Shown here piece after piece: positions 1-7,645 of a stretch of DNA of 11,715 nt. The translations under genes were made by a program, and so were the position numbers. The notes below the pieces were generated by a model, which was given only the letters and a program-made list of their open reading frames with translations, made no database searches and had not been told where the DNA came from. The first letter of the stretch is position 1. Every line of letters starts with the position of its first letter. The DNA comes from Bacteroidales bacterium (GTDB lineage: Bacteria > Bacteroidota > Bacteroidia > Bacteroidales > Bacteroidaceae): the NCBI GenBank assembly GCA_004552155.1, contig SFPF01000040.1, positions 1-11,715 of the forward strand, written 5' to 3'.

Positions 1-222
1 GGAGGAGTGCCCGTCTACTTTACTGATTCATATTCATCATGGCAAAAAGGGGCTGTGGAAAACACCAACAAACTCATAAGGCAGTACATCCCAAAAGCTA
101 CGGACATCAGTATGATTACAGACAAGTACATAACTAAAGTACAGAAGAAAATCAACAGGAGACCAAGAGAAAAACTCAATTTTTCAACTCCAATTAAAGA
201 GTTCTACAAACATTATTCGTAA
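1..222 (+). CDS. IS30-family transposase, C-terminal fragment (5' end outside window)
   Basis: The frame is open from base 1 and ends at TAA 220-222, so only the last 73 residues are visible. They match the end of the IS30-family DDE catalytic domain. The segment reads D-S-Y-S-S-W-Q-K-G-A-V-E-N-T-N, then L-I-R-Q-Y-I-P-K, then a helical tail containing N-R-R-P-R-E-K-L-N. The E of the V-E-N-T-N block is the expected third acidic catalytic residue of this family, and the N-R-P-R motif near the C-terminus is also typical. The protein would cut and join DNA to move its own IS. The two catalytic aspartates and the DNA-binding domain would lie upstream, so I cannot tell whether the gene is intact. 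It is AT-rich like the genes that follow and unlike the rpoBC block. Family assignment is confident; activity is unknown. Confidence 0.85.
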   Translation, partial: GGVPVYFTDSYSSWQKGAVENTNKLIRQYIPKATDISMITDKYITKVQKKINRRPREKLNFSTPIKEFYKHYS

Positions 223-383
223 TATTGCACTTGCTTGTTGACTCTATAAAAACCAAGTTGGAATACAACGGCATTGTCACCATTAAAGAATTATGGAAAT
301 AACTTATCAGCCTTTTGGCAGAAATCTTATTGTTGTCAACACTTTATTGGGTGAACAAATAAACGAAGTAACCTATGTGAGCA
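223..383. other. Spacer holding the probable IS30 right end and a gene remnant
   Basis: This 161-bp gap lies between the IS30 transposase stop and the first unknown gene. The IS30 right terminal repeat should fall in its first few tens of bases (about 223-250). I cannot confirm it because the left end is outside the window. An open stretch in another frame runs to TAA at 300-302 and ends E-Y-N-G-I-V-T-I-K-E-L-W-K. This could be the tail of a gene cut by the IS, but it is too short to judge. A small palindrome, TGTTG-T-CAACA, sits at 331-341. I found no convincing Bacteroidales-type promoter (TTTG then TAnnTTTG), although the gene at 384 must be transcribed from here or from the IS. Confidence 0.35.
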
Positions 384-791
384 ATGGAACTAACTATTAA
401 TGGTACAGATTATCAGTACTGTCAGCAGTATCTCAAAGAAGATGGGCTTTGGGAATGTGCGTATGTGGATGTTCATTGCAATATAGCAGAGGTGGATTCA
501 GGCAACCTTGTGAGCTATGATGAATCGTTGGGGCAAGCTAAGAAAGAGTTTGAAGTCCTTGGCAAAGACAACGAACTTGAACCTGGTGTCTATAATGAAA
601 TTATCATCTGGAAAGATCTCTATGCTGAGACACAGCGTAAAATTCGGGTGCTTGCAAAGAAAATCCAAAATGAAGAGATGAGTGAGTGGCATAGTTTTGA
701 TGAGGATTATCAAAACTGGCGCAAGAGAATGGATGCCTATATTGGTCTGTGGTTTTCCAAAAGCCAGTATCATAACCTTTACAAGAAATAA
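384..791 (+). CDS. Hypothetical protein, 135 aa, first gene of an unknown pair
   Basis: I do not recognise this protein. It is 135 residues, acidic and probably cytoplasmic, with no signal peptide or hydrophobic membrane segment. The N-terminal part (about 1-60) alternates short hydrophobic and polar stretches and looks beta-rich, with three cysteines (C13, C25, C32) that do not form a recognisable metal motif. The second half (about 68-130) is charged and helical, including an aromatic-rich segment with W-H-S-F-D-E-D-Y-Q-N-W. ATG 384 is chosen because the frame upstream is short and nothing longer is supported. The stop is followed after 17 bp by the next gene on the same strand, so the two are probably co-transcribed. 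Base composition is AT-rich like the IS30 remnant, which suggests acquired DNA. Coding status is inferred from the open frame, the tandem neighbour and plausible protein composition. Confidence 0.65.
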   Translation: MELTINGTDYQYCQQYLKEDGLWECAYVDVHCNIAEVDSGNLVSYDESLGQAKKEFEVLGKDNELEPGVYNEIIIWKDLYAETQRKIRVLAKKIQNEEMSEWHSFDEDYQNWRKRMDAYIGLWFSKSQYHNLYKK

Positions 792-808
792 TATTTTAAG
801 GTATAACT

Positions 809-1600
809 ATGAACAACAAATCTCTTAAGCAACTATACAAGCATCTGGTAGAGGAAGCCTTCATGACTAAAGACTTGAATCCATATTGGCGCATGACGGT
901 ACCTGCATGGTTGTGTCATTGCGCTATAACCTGCAATGATGGCATAAGCCTTGAAATTTGTATGATTGAAGATACTGCCACATCGAAAGAAGGAAGAGAT
1001 ATATACTTGTGGATAAAGCATGGAGGCAAGTTTTTGGAGTATCCTTTGTACTGTGACTTCAACAAAGCTGATGGCTGGTTTGCCATCATGAAAGATGCTG
1101 AGGAAAGAGCCTTGGAGGTTTTGCACGAAATAGTTGAAGGTGGAAAGGAGTATTTAACCGCACAAATAGAAATTAACGGCATTACATGGAAAACTGCCTT
1201 GACGATAACAGAGAAACGTATGGAGGCTGTCATTAAGCTTCCCAGTTCATGCGCTTTATCTGTTAATGGTCAAGTCTTCCACGGGCTTGAAGGTATAGAG
1301 AAATATTGCCATGAACAACGTGACGGTTCTTCGCCTTACATATTAAAGAGGTGTCATGTACTGTCATCCATGAAGCAAAAGGATGACTACCTTGGGCTTC
1401 GTTTTGCGAGGAACTATCTGTTATGTAAGGATAAGGGTGAGGCGGAATGTTTTATGAAGACTTTTATAGGAATCAGAGACGTGTCTGCATTAAAACCAGA
1501 TGAAATTCCTACACCAGCAGGGTTACCACCACTTATCTGCTATGTGGATAGAAGCCGTTACATGCTTTTGTCATATAGAGAAGGATATGATTATCAATAA
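809..1600 (+). CDS. Hypothetical protein, 263 aa, second gene of an unknown pair
   Basis: I do not recognise this protein. It is 263 residues with no signal peptide and no membrane segment, so probably cytoplasmic. Residues 1-20 look helical. About 25-85 look like a mixed sheet with many aromatic residues and cysteines, and about 86-115 form a charged helix (K-D-A-E-E-R-A-L-E-V-L-H-E). A further sheet-like part follows, with I-N-G-I-T-W-K and later S-V-N-G-Q-V-F-H-G-L-E-G. The C-terminus contains a proline-rich turn (D-E-I-P-T-P-A-G-L-P-P-L). No catalytic motif is evident. A weak AAGG at 798-801, 7 bases before the ATG, may help initiation, although Bacteroidales usually do not rely on such sites. 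It follows the 135-aa gene by 17 bp and precedes the IS66 left repeat by about 60 bp. The pair could encode partners, but their function is unknown. Confidence 0.75.
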   Translation: MNNKSLKQLYKHLVEEAFMTKDLNPYWRMTVPAWLCHCAITCNDGISLEICMIEDTATSKEGRDIYLWIKHGGKFLEYPLYCDFNKADGWFAIMKDAEERALEVLHEIVEGGKEYLTAQIEINGITWKTALTITEKRMEAVIKLPSSCALSVNGQVFHGLEGIEKYCHEQRDGSSPYILKRCHVLSSMKQKDDYLGLRFARNYLLCKDKGEAECFMKTFIGIRDVSALKPDEIPTPAGLPPLICYVDRSRYMLLSYREGYDYQ

Positions 1601-1662
1601 AAGTAGATTTTTATTGTAGGAAAATGATAGTTATAACTGATTTGCGCTAACCTTGTCTTTGG

Positions 1663-1687
1663 GTAACCATCCGAAACAAGCCGACTT
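1663..1687 (+). repeat. IS66 left terminal inverted repeat (25 bp)
   Basis: The 25 bases starting GTAACCATCCGAAAC are an exact reverse complement of 3265-3289. They mark the outer left end of the element and the likely transposase binding and cleavage site. Confidence 0.93.
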
Positions 1688-1730
1688 TTACATGACGTTT
1701 TTGCTTGTGAACTTTGCAGCCAAAAACGCC

Positions 1731-3233
1731 ATGTTTAATTTGAATGAAAACAATCGCTTTGTAATGGCTCAGCATCCGAGCGATATGCGTATCGGAGTCA
1801 ATAGAATGTGCGGGCAAGTCCGTGCCGTTGGCCTTGACCCCACCAACGGAGATGTATATATCTTTGTTGGCTCGAGCCGAAAGATAATGAAGCTGTTGCA
1901 TTGGGAGCGAAGAGGCTTTGCGATGTATTACAAACGGCTGGAACAAGGACGTTTCCATCCGCGGATTTTCTTGCGTCAGGGCATCGGGGTCAGGGCCAAA
2001 TACCATTATTTTGGCCTGGAGGAGCGCACGACGACGCTTATGCCCGAAGGCGTGGACGCAGACCAATACGACATCATAGACAAGGACGTCACAAGGATAC
2101 CTCACCGCGAGCCGGCCAAGGTATGGGTCGAGGTGATCGAACGTCCCATCCTCAGGGCCAAGTCCGACAAGGCTCTGCCTAACCCGCGGATCTGCCAGGC
2201 TAAGGCCCCGCAATCCATAATCGGCGGGAACCACATCGGAGCGGACATGCTCGCTCAGATAGTCATAGACAAATACCGCTATCACCTTCCCGAATACCGA
2301 CAGGTAAAACAGTACGCCGACTTAGGCGTAAAGCTGCCGGCATCGACGATAAATGGCTGGGTGCATGCTGTTGCATCGAAGCTCGAGCCGCTCTATGAAG
2401 CCCAGCGCAGGGAAGTCCTCGGGAATGACTACCTGCAGATTGACGAGGTCCCGTGGCGGATAGCCGACTCCCCGGGGAAAAGCCGCAAAGGCTACGCCTG
2501 GCAGTTCCTGGACAACCGGCCTCAGAGCCATGGACTCTACTTCCTCTATATGAACGGCTCCAGGGCCGGAACGGTTCCGCGGGCAGAGTTGCGTGACTTC
2601 CGCGGAGCCATACAGACCGACGGCTATGGCGTGTATGATTATTTTGAGTCGCAGGAGAATGTGGCCCTGTTGGGCTGCATGGCACACGTGCGCCGCAAGT
2701 TCACCGACGCGCAGGCCTCACATCCGCAGCTGGCAGCACAGGCTGTCAAGTGGATAGAGCTGCTCTACACTCTTGAGGCCAATCTCAGAGACGAGGGCGC
2801 GGGCTATGAACGGATAGCCGCCGAACGTCAGGCCAAGGCCCTGCCCATCATGGACGCCATGGAACAATGGATGGAAACAGTGCATACTCAATGCACCCCT
2901 GCCGACCCCATGGGCAAGGCCCTTGACTACGCCTATAAACAGTGGCCGAAACTGCGGCGCTATGCCCTGGACGGACGCTACCGCATCGACAACAATCCGG
3001 TAGAACGCGCCCAGCGTCCATCGGTTATAGGGCGCAAGAACTACCTGTTCAGCAAAAGCGACAGCGGAGCAGTTGACAATGCCATCTTCTACTCGCTCAT
3101 AGAGAGCTGCGAGATCGTCGGCATCGAACCGCTCCGGTGGCTCACTGATGTCCTGGACAGCCTGCGCGACGACACTCCCCCTGACCAAGTCAGACAGATG
3201 TTGCCTTATTATTACAAGAAATCGCAAGGATAA
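1731..3233 (+). CDS. IS66 TnpB-TnpC fusion transposase
   Basis: From ATG 1731 this reads 500 residues. Residues 1 to about 80 are an IS66 TnpB-like (Orf2) domain: M-F-N-L start, H-P-S-D-M-R-I-G-V, then F-V-G-S-S-R-K-I-M-K-L-L-H-W and Y-Y-K-R-L-E-Q-G-R-F. Near residues 85-95 the sequence switches to TnpC, entering just before its central domain (P-E-G-V-D ... H-L-P-E-Y-R-Q). The usual TnpC N-terminal coiled coil and the TnpB tail are missing. The DDE core is complete: D238 in Y-L-Q-I-D-E-V-P-W, D297 in I-Q-T-D-G-Y-G, and E425 in I-D-N-N-P-V-E-R. The frame is open further upstream to a TTG at 1653, but that lies outside the IS end. ATG 1731 matches the normal TnpB start. TnpC is the transposase and TnpB an accessory protein of unclear role. 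Whether the fusion transposes is unknown. Confidence 0.88.
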   Translation: MFNLNENNRFVMAQHPSDMRIGVNRMCGQVRAVGLDPTNGDVYIFVGSSRKIMKLLHWERRGFAMYYKRLEQGRFHPRIFLRQGIGVRAKYHYFGLEERTTTLMPEGVDADQYDIIDKDVTRIPHREPAKVWVEVIERPILRAKSDKALPNPRICQAKAPQSIIGGNHIGADMLAQIVIDKYRYHLPEYRQVKQYADLGVKLPASTINGWVHAVASKLEPLYEAQRREVLGNDYLQIDEVPWRIADSPGKSRKGYAWQFLDNRPQSHGLYFLYMNGSRAGTVPRAELRDFRGAIQTDGYGVYDYFESQENVALLGCMAHVRRKFTDAQASHPQLAAQAVKWIELLYTLEANLRDEGAGYERIAAERQAKALPIMDAMEQWMETVHTQCTPADPMGKALDYAYKQWPKLRRYALDGRYRIDNNPVERAQRPSVIGRKNYLFSKSDSGAVDNAIFYSLIESCEIVGIEPLRWLTDVLDSLRDDTPPDQVRQMLPYYYKKSQG

Positions 3234-3254
3234 TCCTCTGCGATTTCTTTTTTT
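3216..3254 (+). terminator. Intrinsic terminator of the IS66 transposase gene
   Basis: A long hairpin, GAAATCGCA-AGGAT, loop A, ATCCT-(bulged C)-TGCGATTTC, is followed by a run of seven T at 3248-3254. The transposase stop codon TAA (3231-3233) sits at the loop. It should stop transcription leaving the element towards the convergent rpoC gene. Confidence 0.85.
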
Positions 3255-3264
3255 CGGCCATGTC

Positions 3265-3289
3265 AAGTCGGCTTGTTTCGGATGGTTAC
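3265..3289 (-). repeat. IS66 right terminal inverted repeat (25 bp)
   Basis: This is an exact reverse complement of the left repeat at 1663-1687. The inner bases beyond the 25 bp diverge. The outer end abuts seven A bases that belong to the rpoC terminator. Confidence 0.93.
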
Positions 3290-3327
3290 AAAAAAAGCGG
3301 AGGCGCACCTTTTCGGGTGCGTCTCCG
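3290..3327 (-). terminator. rpoC intrinsic terminator
   Basis: Read on the minus strand, a GC-rich stem (CGGAGACGCACC pairing with GGTGCGCCTCCG, one mismatch) with a short CGAAAA loop is followed by C and seven T (3296-3290). It begins about 30 bp after the rpoC stop, so it should end the rplL-rpoB-rpoC transcript. The IS66 end directly follows the T-run. Confidence 0.88.
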
Positions 3328-3356
3328 TTTGGTATTGAGGTTTCAAGAAGGAAAGG

Positions 3357-6300
3357 TTATTCTTTATCTTCTTTCTCCTTATTGATCTTGTCGTAGTCTT
3401 CGATGTCGCCCACAACGATGCGGCTGAACTCGCGCAAGCCGGTGCCGGCAGGAATGAGGTGACCGCAGATGACGTTCTCCTTCATGCCTTCGAGGTAGTC
3501 GGTCTTACCGCTGATGGCGGCTTCGTTGAGCACCTTGGTGGTCTCTTGGAAGGAGGCGGCTGACATGAAGCTCTTGGTCTGCAAGGCAGCACGCGTGATA
3601 CCCTGGAGTATCTGCGTGGAGGTGGCAGCCACGGCATCGCGTGCCTCTACGAGGCGCTGGTCGCGACGCTTGAGCTGGGAGTTCTCATCGCGCAGCTTGC
3701 GCGCCGTTACAATCATACCGGGCTTCATCGTGGTGCTGTCCCCTGCATCGGTCACGACTTTCTTGCCCCAGATGCGGTCGTTCTCTTCGGCAAAGTCGAG
3801 CTTGTCGACAATCTGCTGCTCGAGGAAGCGCGTGTCGCCGGGGTCGTTGATCTGAACCTTGCGCATCATCTGGCGTACGATAACCTCGAAGTGCTTATCG
3901 TTGATCTTCACACCCTGCAAACGGTACACGTCCTGAACTTCGTTGACGATGTATTCCTGCACTGCGGTAGGACCTTGGATAGCGAGGATATCGGAGGGCG
4001 TGATGCTGCCGTCGGAAAGCGGCGTGCCGGCACGCACGTAGTCGTTCTCCTGAACGAGGATTTGCTTGGAGAGGGGCACGAGATACTTCTTCTGCTCGCC
4101 GAGCTTGGAGGTGACTACCACTTCGCGGTTGCCGCGCTTAATGTCGCCCATCGTGATTTCGCCGTCGATTTCGGAAACCACTGCGGGGTTGCTCGGGTTG
4201 CGCGCTTCGAAGAGTTCGGTGACACGGGGCAGACCGCCCGTGATGTCGCCTGCCTTACCTACGGCACGCGGTATCTTGATGAGCACGTCGCCGGCATTGA
4301 GCTTCTGACCGTCTTCTACAACGATGTGGCCGCCGATGGGGAAGTTGTAGGTGCGAATCAGTTCGCCGTTCTCGCTCATAACGTGGGCGGAAGGCACGCG
4401 GCCTTTTTCGCGGCTTTCAATGACGATGCGCTCGCGCAAGCCGGTGGCTTCGTCTTCCTCTACGCGGAAGGTTACGCCTTCTTCTACATCTTCAAACTGG
4501 ATGACACCAGGCGTTTCGGTTACGATGACGGCATTGAAGGGGTCCCACTTGGCAATGAGCGTGCCTTTTGCAACCGTCTGTCCGTCAGAAACGAAGAGCT
4601 GCGAGCCATAGGGCACGTTTTGCGTGGAGAGGACGATGTCGGTATGCTCGTCGACGAAGCGTGCCTCTGCCAAACGGCCTACTACGACCTTGCCTGCCGT
4701 GCCGTCTTCGGCAACGGTGTCCACGGTGCGGAGCTCCTCGAATTCTACGCGGCAGTCGCTCTTGGCAACAATCGTGGCATTGGCTGCGGCGTTGCTGGCG
4801 ATACCACCGGCGTGGAACGTACGGAGCGTAAGCTGCGTACCCGGCTCACCGATAGACTGCGCCGCGATAACGCCGACGGCTTCACCTTTCTGCACCATGC
4901 GGCTGGTGGCAAGGTTGCGGCCGTAGCACTTCATGCAGACGCCGTGCTTGCTTTCGCAGGTGAGGACGGAGCGGATCTCGACGCTTTCGATGGGCGATGC
5001 CTCGATTTCGGCGGCAATGGGTTCGGTAATCTCTTCGCCTGCGGCAACGATGAGCTTGCCGGTGGCGGGGTGGATAATGTCGTGAACGGAAACGCGGCCG
5101 AGAATACGCTCGCCGAGGGAGGAAATGATTTCGTCGCCGTCTTTGAGGGCCGTGCAAACGAGACCGCGCAGCGTGCCGCAGTCTTCCTCGGTGATGATGA
5201 CATCGTGGGAAACGTCTACGAGACGGCGGGTGAGGTAACCGGCGTCGGCCGTCTTCAAGGCGGTATCGGCAAGACCCTTACGGGCACCGTGCGTAGAGAT
5301 AAAGTACTCGAGCACGGACATGCCTTCCTTAAAGTTAGAAAGAATCGGGTTTTCAATAATCTGTGCGCCTTCGGCACCGGCTTTCTGGGGCTTGGCCATA
5401 AGACCACGCATACCGGCGAGCTGGGCAATCTGGTCGGCACTACCACGGGCACCCGAGTCGAGCATCATGAACACGGCGTTGAAACCTTGGTCGGCTTCGG
5501 TCATCTGCTTCATGAGGGTCTTCTTCAAGTCAGTATTTACGTGCGTCCAAGTATCGATTACCTGATTGTAACGCTCGTTGTCGGTGATGAAACCCATGTT
5601 GTAGTTCATCGTGATCTGGTCGATTTCCTCATTACCGCGCTTCACGATGTCTGCCTTTTCGGCAGGAATGATGATATCGTCGAGGTTGAACGACAGACCG
5701 CCTTCGTAGGCCTTACGGTAACCGAGGTTCTTGATACCGTCGAGGAACTCGCAGGCGCGGGCCATACCCACGGTCTTGATGACGCGGGAAATGATGTCGC
5801 GCAAGGATTTCTTAGAAATAATGGTATTTACATAACCTACTTCGACGGGGATAATCTCGTTGACGATAACGCGGCCCACAGAGGTCTCGACGAGGTGCTT
5901 ATAGATGTTGCCTTCCTCATCTACATCATCTACCATCACCTTAACGGGGGCATGCACGTCTACGCGGCGCTCGTTGAAGGCGATGATGGCTTCTTCGGCA
6001 CCGTAGAAGGTGAGGCCGGAGCCTTTCGCGCCGGGACGGAGCTTGGTGATGTAGTAAAGACCGAGCACCATATCCTGCGAGGGCACGGTGATAGGCGCAC
6101 CGTTGGCAGGGTTGAGGATGTTGTGGCTCTGAAGCATGAGCATCTGAGCCTCGAGAATGGCTTCGTTGCTGAGGGGAAGGTGAACGGCCATCTGGTCACC
6201 GTCGAAGTCGGCGTTGAACGCGGTACATGCCAGCGGGTGAAGCTGAATGGCCTTGCCCTCAATCATCTTGGGCTGGAAAGCCTGTATACCAAGACGGTGA

Positions 6301-7569
6301 AGCGTCGGGGCACGGTTGAGGAGCACGGGGTGGCCCTTCATGACGTGTTCGAGGATATCCCAAATCACGGACTCGCGACGGTCTACTATCTTCTTCGCGC
6401 TCTTAACGGTCTTGACAATGCCGCGCTCGATGAGCTTACGGATAATGAACGGCTTGTAAAGCTCGGCTGCCATGAGCTTGGGCAGACCACATTCGCCCAT
6501 TTTCAGTTCAGGACCTACAACGATTACGGAACGGGCGGAATAGTCCACACGCTTACCGAGGAGGTTCTGACGGAAACGGCCCTGCTTACCTTTCAGCGAG
6601 TCGGAAAGTGATTTGAGGGGGCGGTTGCTGTCGCTCTTCACGGCGCTGCTCTTGCGGGAGTTGTCGAAGAGGCTGTCGACGGCTTCCTGAAGCATACGCT
6701 TTTCGTTGCGCAGAATGACTTCGGGGGCCTTGATTTCCAAGAGTCTCTTCAAGCGGTTGTTGCGGATAAGCACGCGGCGATAGAGGTCGTTGAGGTCGGA
6801 AGTGGCGAAACGGCCGCCATCGAGGGGCACGAGCGGACGCAGTTCGGGCGGCGTGACGGGAATGACCTTCATGATCATCCACTCGGGACGGTTGCGGTCC
6901 TTGCTGGCGCGGAACGACTCTACGACCTGCAAGCGCTTCAAGGCTTCGGTCTTGCGCTGCACGGAGGTGTCGGAATTGGCACGGGCGCGCAGTTCGTAGG
7001 AAAGGTCGTCGAGATTGATGCGCGTGAGGAGGTCGTAGACGGCCTCGGCACCCATCTTGGCGATGAACTTGTTGGGGTCGGTATCTTCGAGATACTGGTT
7101 GTCCTTGGGCAGACGCTTGAGGATTTCGAGGTATTCGTCCTCGGTGAGCAGGTCGTTCACGGCAAACTCGTCGCCGAGCACGCCGGGCTGGATCACCACG
7201 TAGCGCTCATAATAAATAATGGAGTCGAGCTTCTTGGTGGGGATGCCGAGGAGGTAGCCCATCTTATTGGGCAGGGAACGGAAATACCAGATGTGTGCCA
7301 CGGGCACAACGAGCTGGATGTGACCGGCACGCTCGCGGCGCACTTTCTTCTCCGTGACCTCTACGCCGCATCGGTCGCAGACGATGCCCTTGTAGCGAAT
7401 GCGCTTGTACTTGCCGCAGTGGCACTCGTAGTCCTTAGGTGCGGTAGTTGATGGTTTCGGGTTTCAGCACCTCACCGTAAGAATTGGACTGGATTTCCTC
7501 GGGCGAGGCCAGGCCAATGGTAATCTTGGTGAAGTTGCTCTTTATCTTGTTTTCTCTTTTGAATGCCAT
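3357..7569 (-). CDS. rpoC: DNA-directed RNA polymerase beta' subunit, frame broken near 5' end
   Basis: This is the beta' subunit of RNA polymerase, which holds the active-site magnesium and forms the clamp. ATG 7569 begins M-A-F-K-R-E-N-K-I and 44 codons run to an in-frame TAA at 7437-7435. The protein resumes in another frame at 7436 with K-D-Y-E-C-H-C and continues 1359 codons to TAA 3357-3359. Compared with the family, about 17 residues (from T-Y-K-P-E-R to I-F-G-P) are missing, equal to a 50-nt loss. Restored, the length is about 1420 aa, normal for Bacteroidales. Motifs, numbered in the restored protein: first zinc site C66, C68, C81, C84; N-A-D-F-D-G-D-Q-M at 469-477 (DNA 6189-6215); trigger loop region M-M-L-D-S-G-A-R-G (DNA about 5395-5470); second zinc site around C-E-S-K-H-G-V-C-M-K-C. 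The rest appears complete. A sequencing or assembly error is the likeliest cause because the gene is essential. Confidence 0.95.
7434..7440 (-). other. Deletion junction with frameshift in rpoC
   Basis: On the minus strand the N-terminal frame reads ...N-Y-R-T then TAA. One base further along, the downstream frame opens with K-D-Y-E-C. Between these two conserved blocks the family has about 17 residues, while here only a single T remains between the ACC codon and AAG. The inferred loss is 50 nt, not a multiple of three. Confidence 0.85.
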
Positions 7570-7645
7570 AATCTGATGTATGAATTGTAAGTGTAAAGAG
7601 ATTTTCGGTATGCTCCTAAGAAACGGAATTTTCTAAAAAAATACC
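7570..7645 (-). other. rpoB-rpoC intergenic spacer
   Basis: This is a 76-bp AT-rich spacer between the rpoB stop and the rpoC start. No hairpin with a T-run is evident, so read-through from rpoB to rpoC is expected. An AGGAGC lies about 40 bases before the rpoC ATG, too far to act as a ribosome binding site. I see no clear promoter. Confidence 0.5.

Larger units (their letters stand above)
1663..3289 (+). mobile_element. IS66-family insertion sequence, deletion derivative
   Basis: The element is bounded by perfect 25-bp inverted repeats that begin GTAACCATCC, matching the GTAA ends usual for IS66. It is 1627 bp long and carries one gene on the + strand. A typical IS66 carries tnpA, tnpB and tnpC and is longer. 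Here tnpA is absent, tnpB has lost its end and tnpC its beginning, and the two are fused in frame. IS66 elements normally make 8-bp target duplications. The eight bases to the left (GTCTTTGG) and to the right (AAAAAAAG) do not match, so the present flanks were not created by one simple insertion. The right end touches the T-run of the rpoC terminator. Confidence 0.88.

Noticed and set aside
343..363. TTTATT and AATAAA arms upstream of the gene at 384 as an operator
   Set aside because: Six A/T-only base pairs in AT-rich DNA are expected by chance.
1653..1730. TTG at 1653 as start of the IS66 transposase
   Set aside because: It lies outside the left terminal repeat. The translated repeat would add residues not seen in TnpB, whereas ATG 1731 matches the family start M-F.
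1647..3308. Minus-strand open frames across the IS66 element (1647-2285, 2322-2687, 2718-3308)
   Set aside because: They are antisense to a well-conserved transposase and cross the IS ends, which a real IS gene would not do.
3891..6611. A 906-codon open frame on the + strand opposite rpoC
   Set aside because: It is exactly antisense to conserved rpoC sequence. Its openness follows from GC-rich third positions and few antisense stops in rpoC codons. The protein resembles no family and has repetitive composition.
7431..7445. Programmed ribosomal frameshift in rpoC
   Set aside because: A frameshift alone would not restore the roughly 17 missing conserved residues, and I see no slippery heptamer at the junction.
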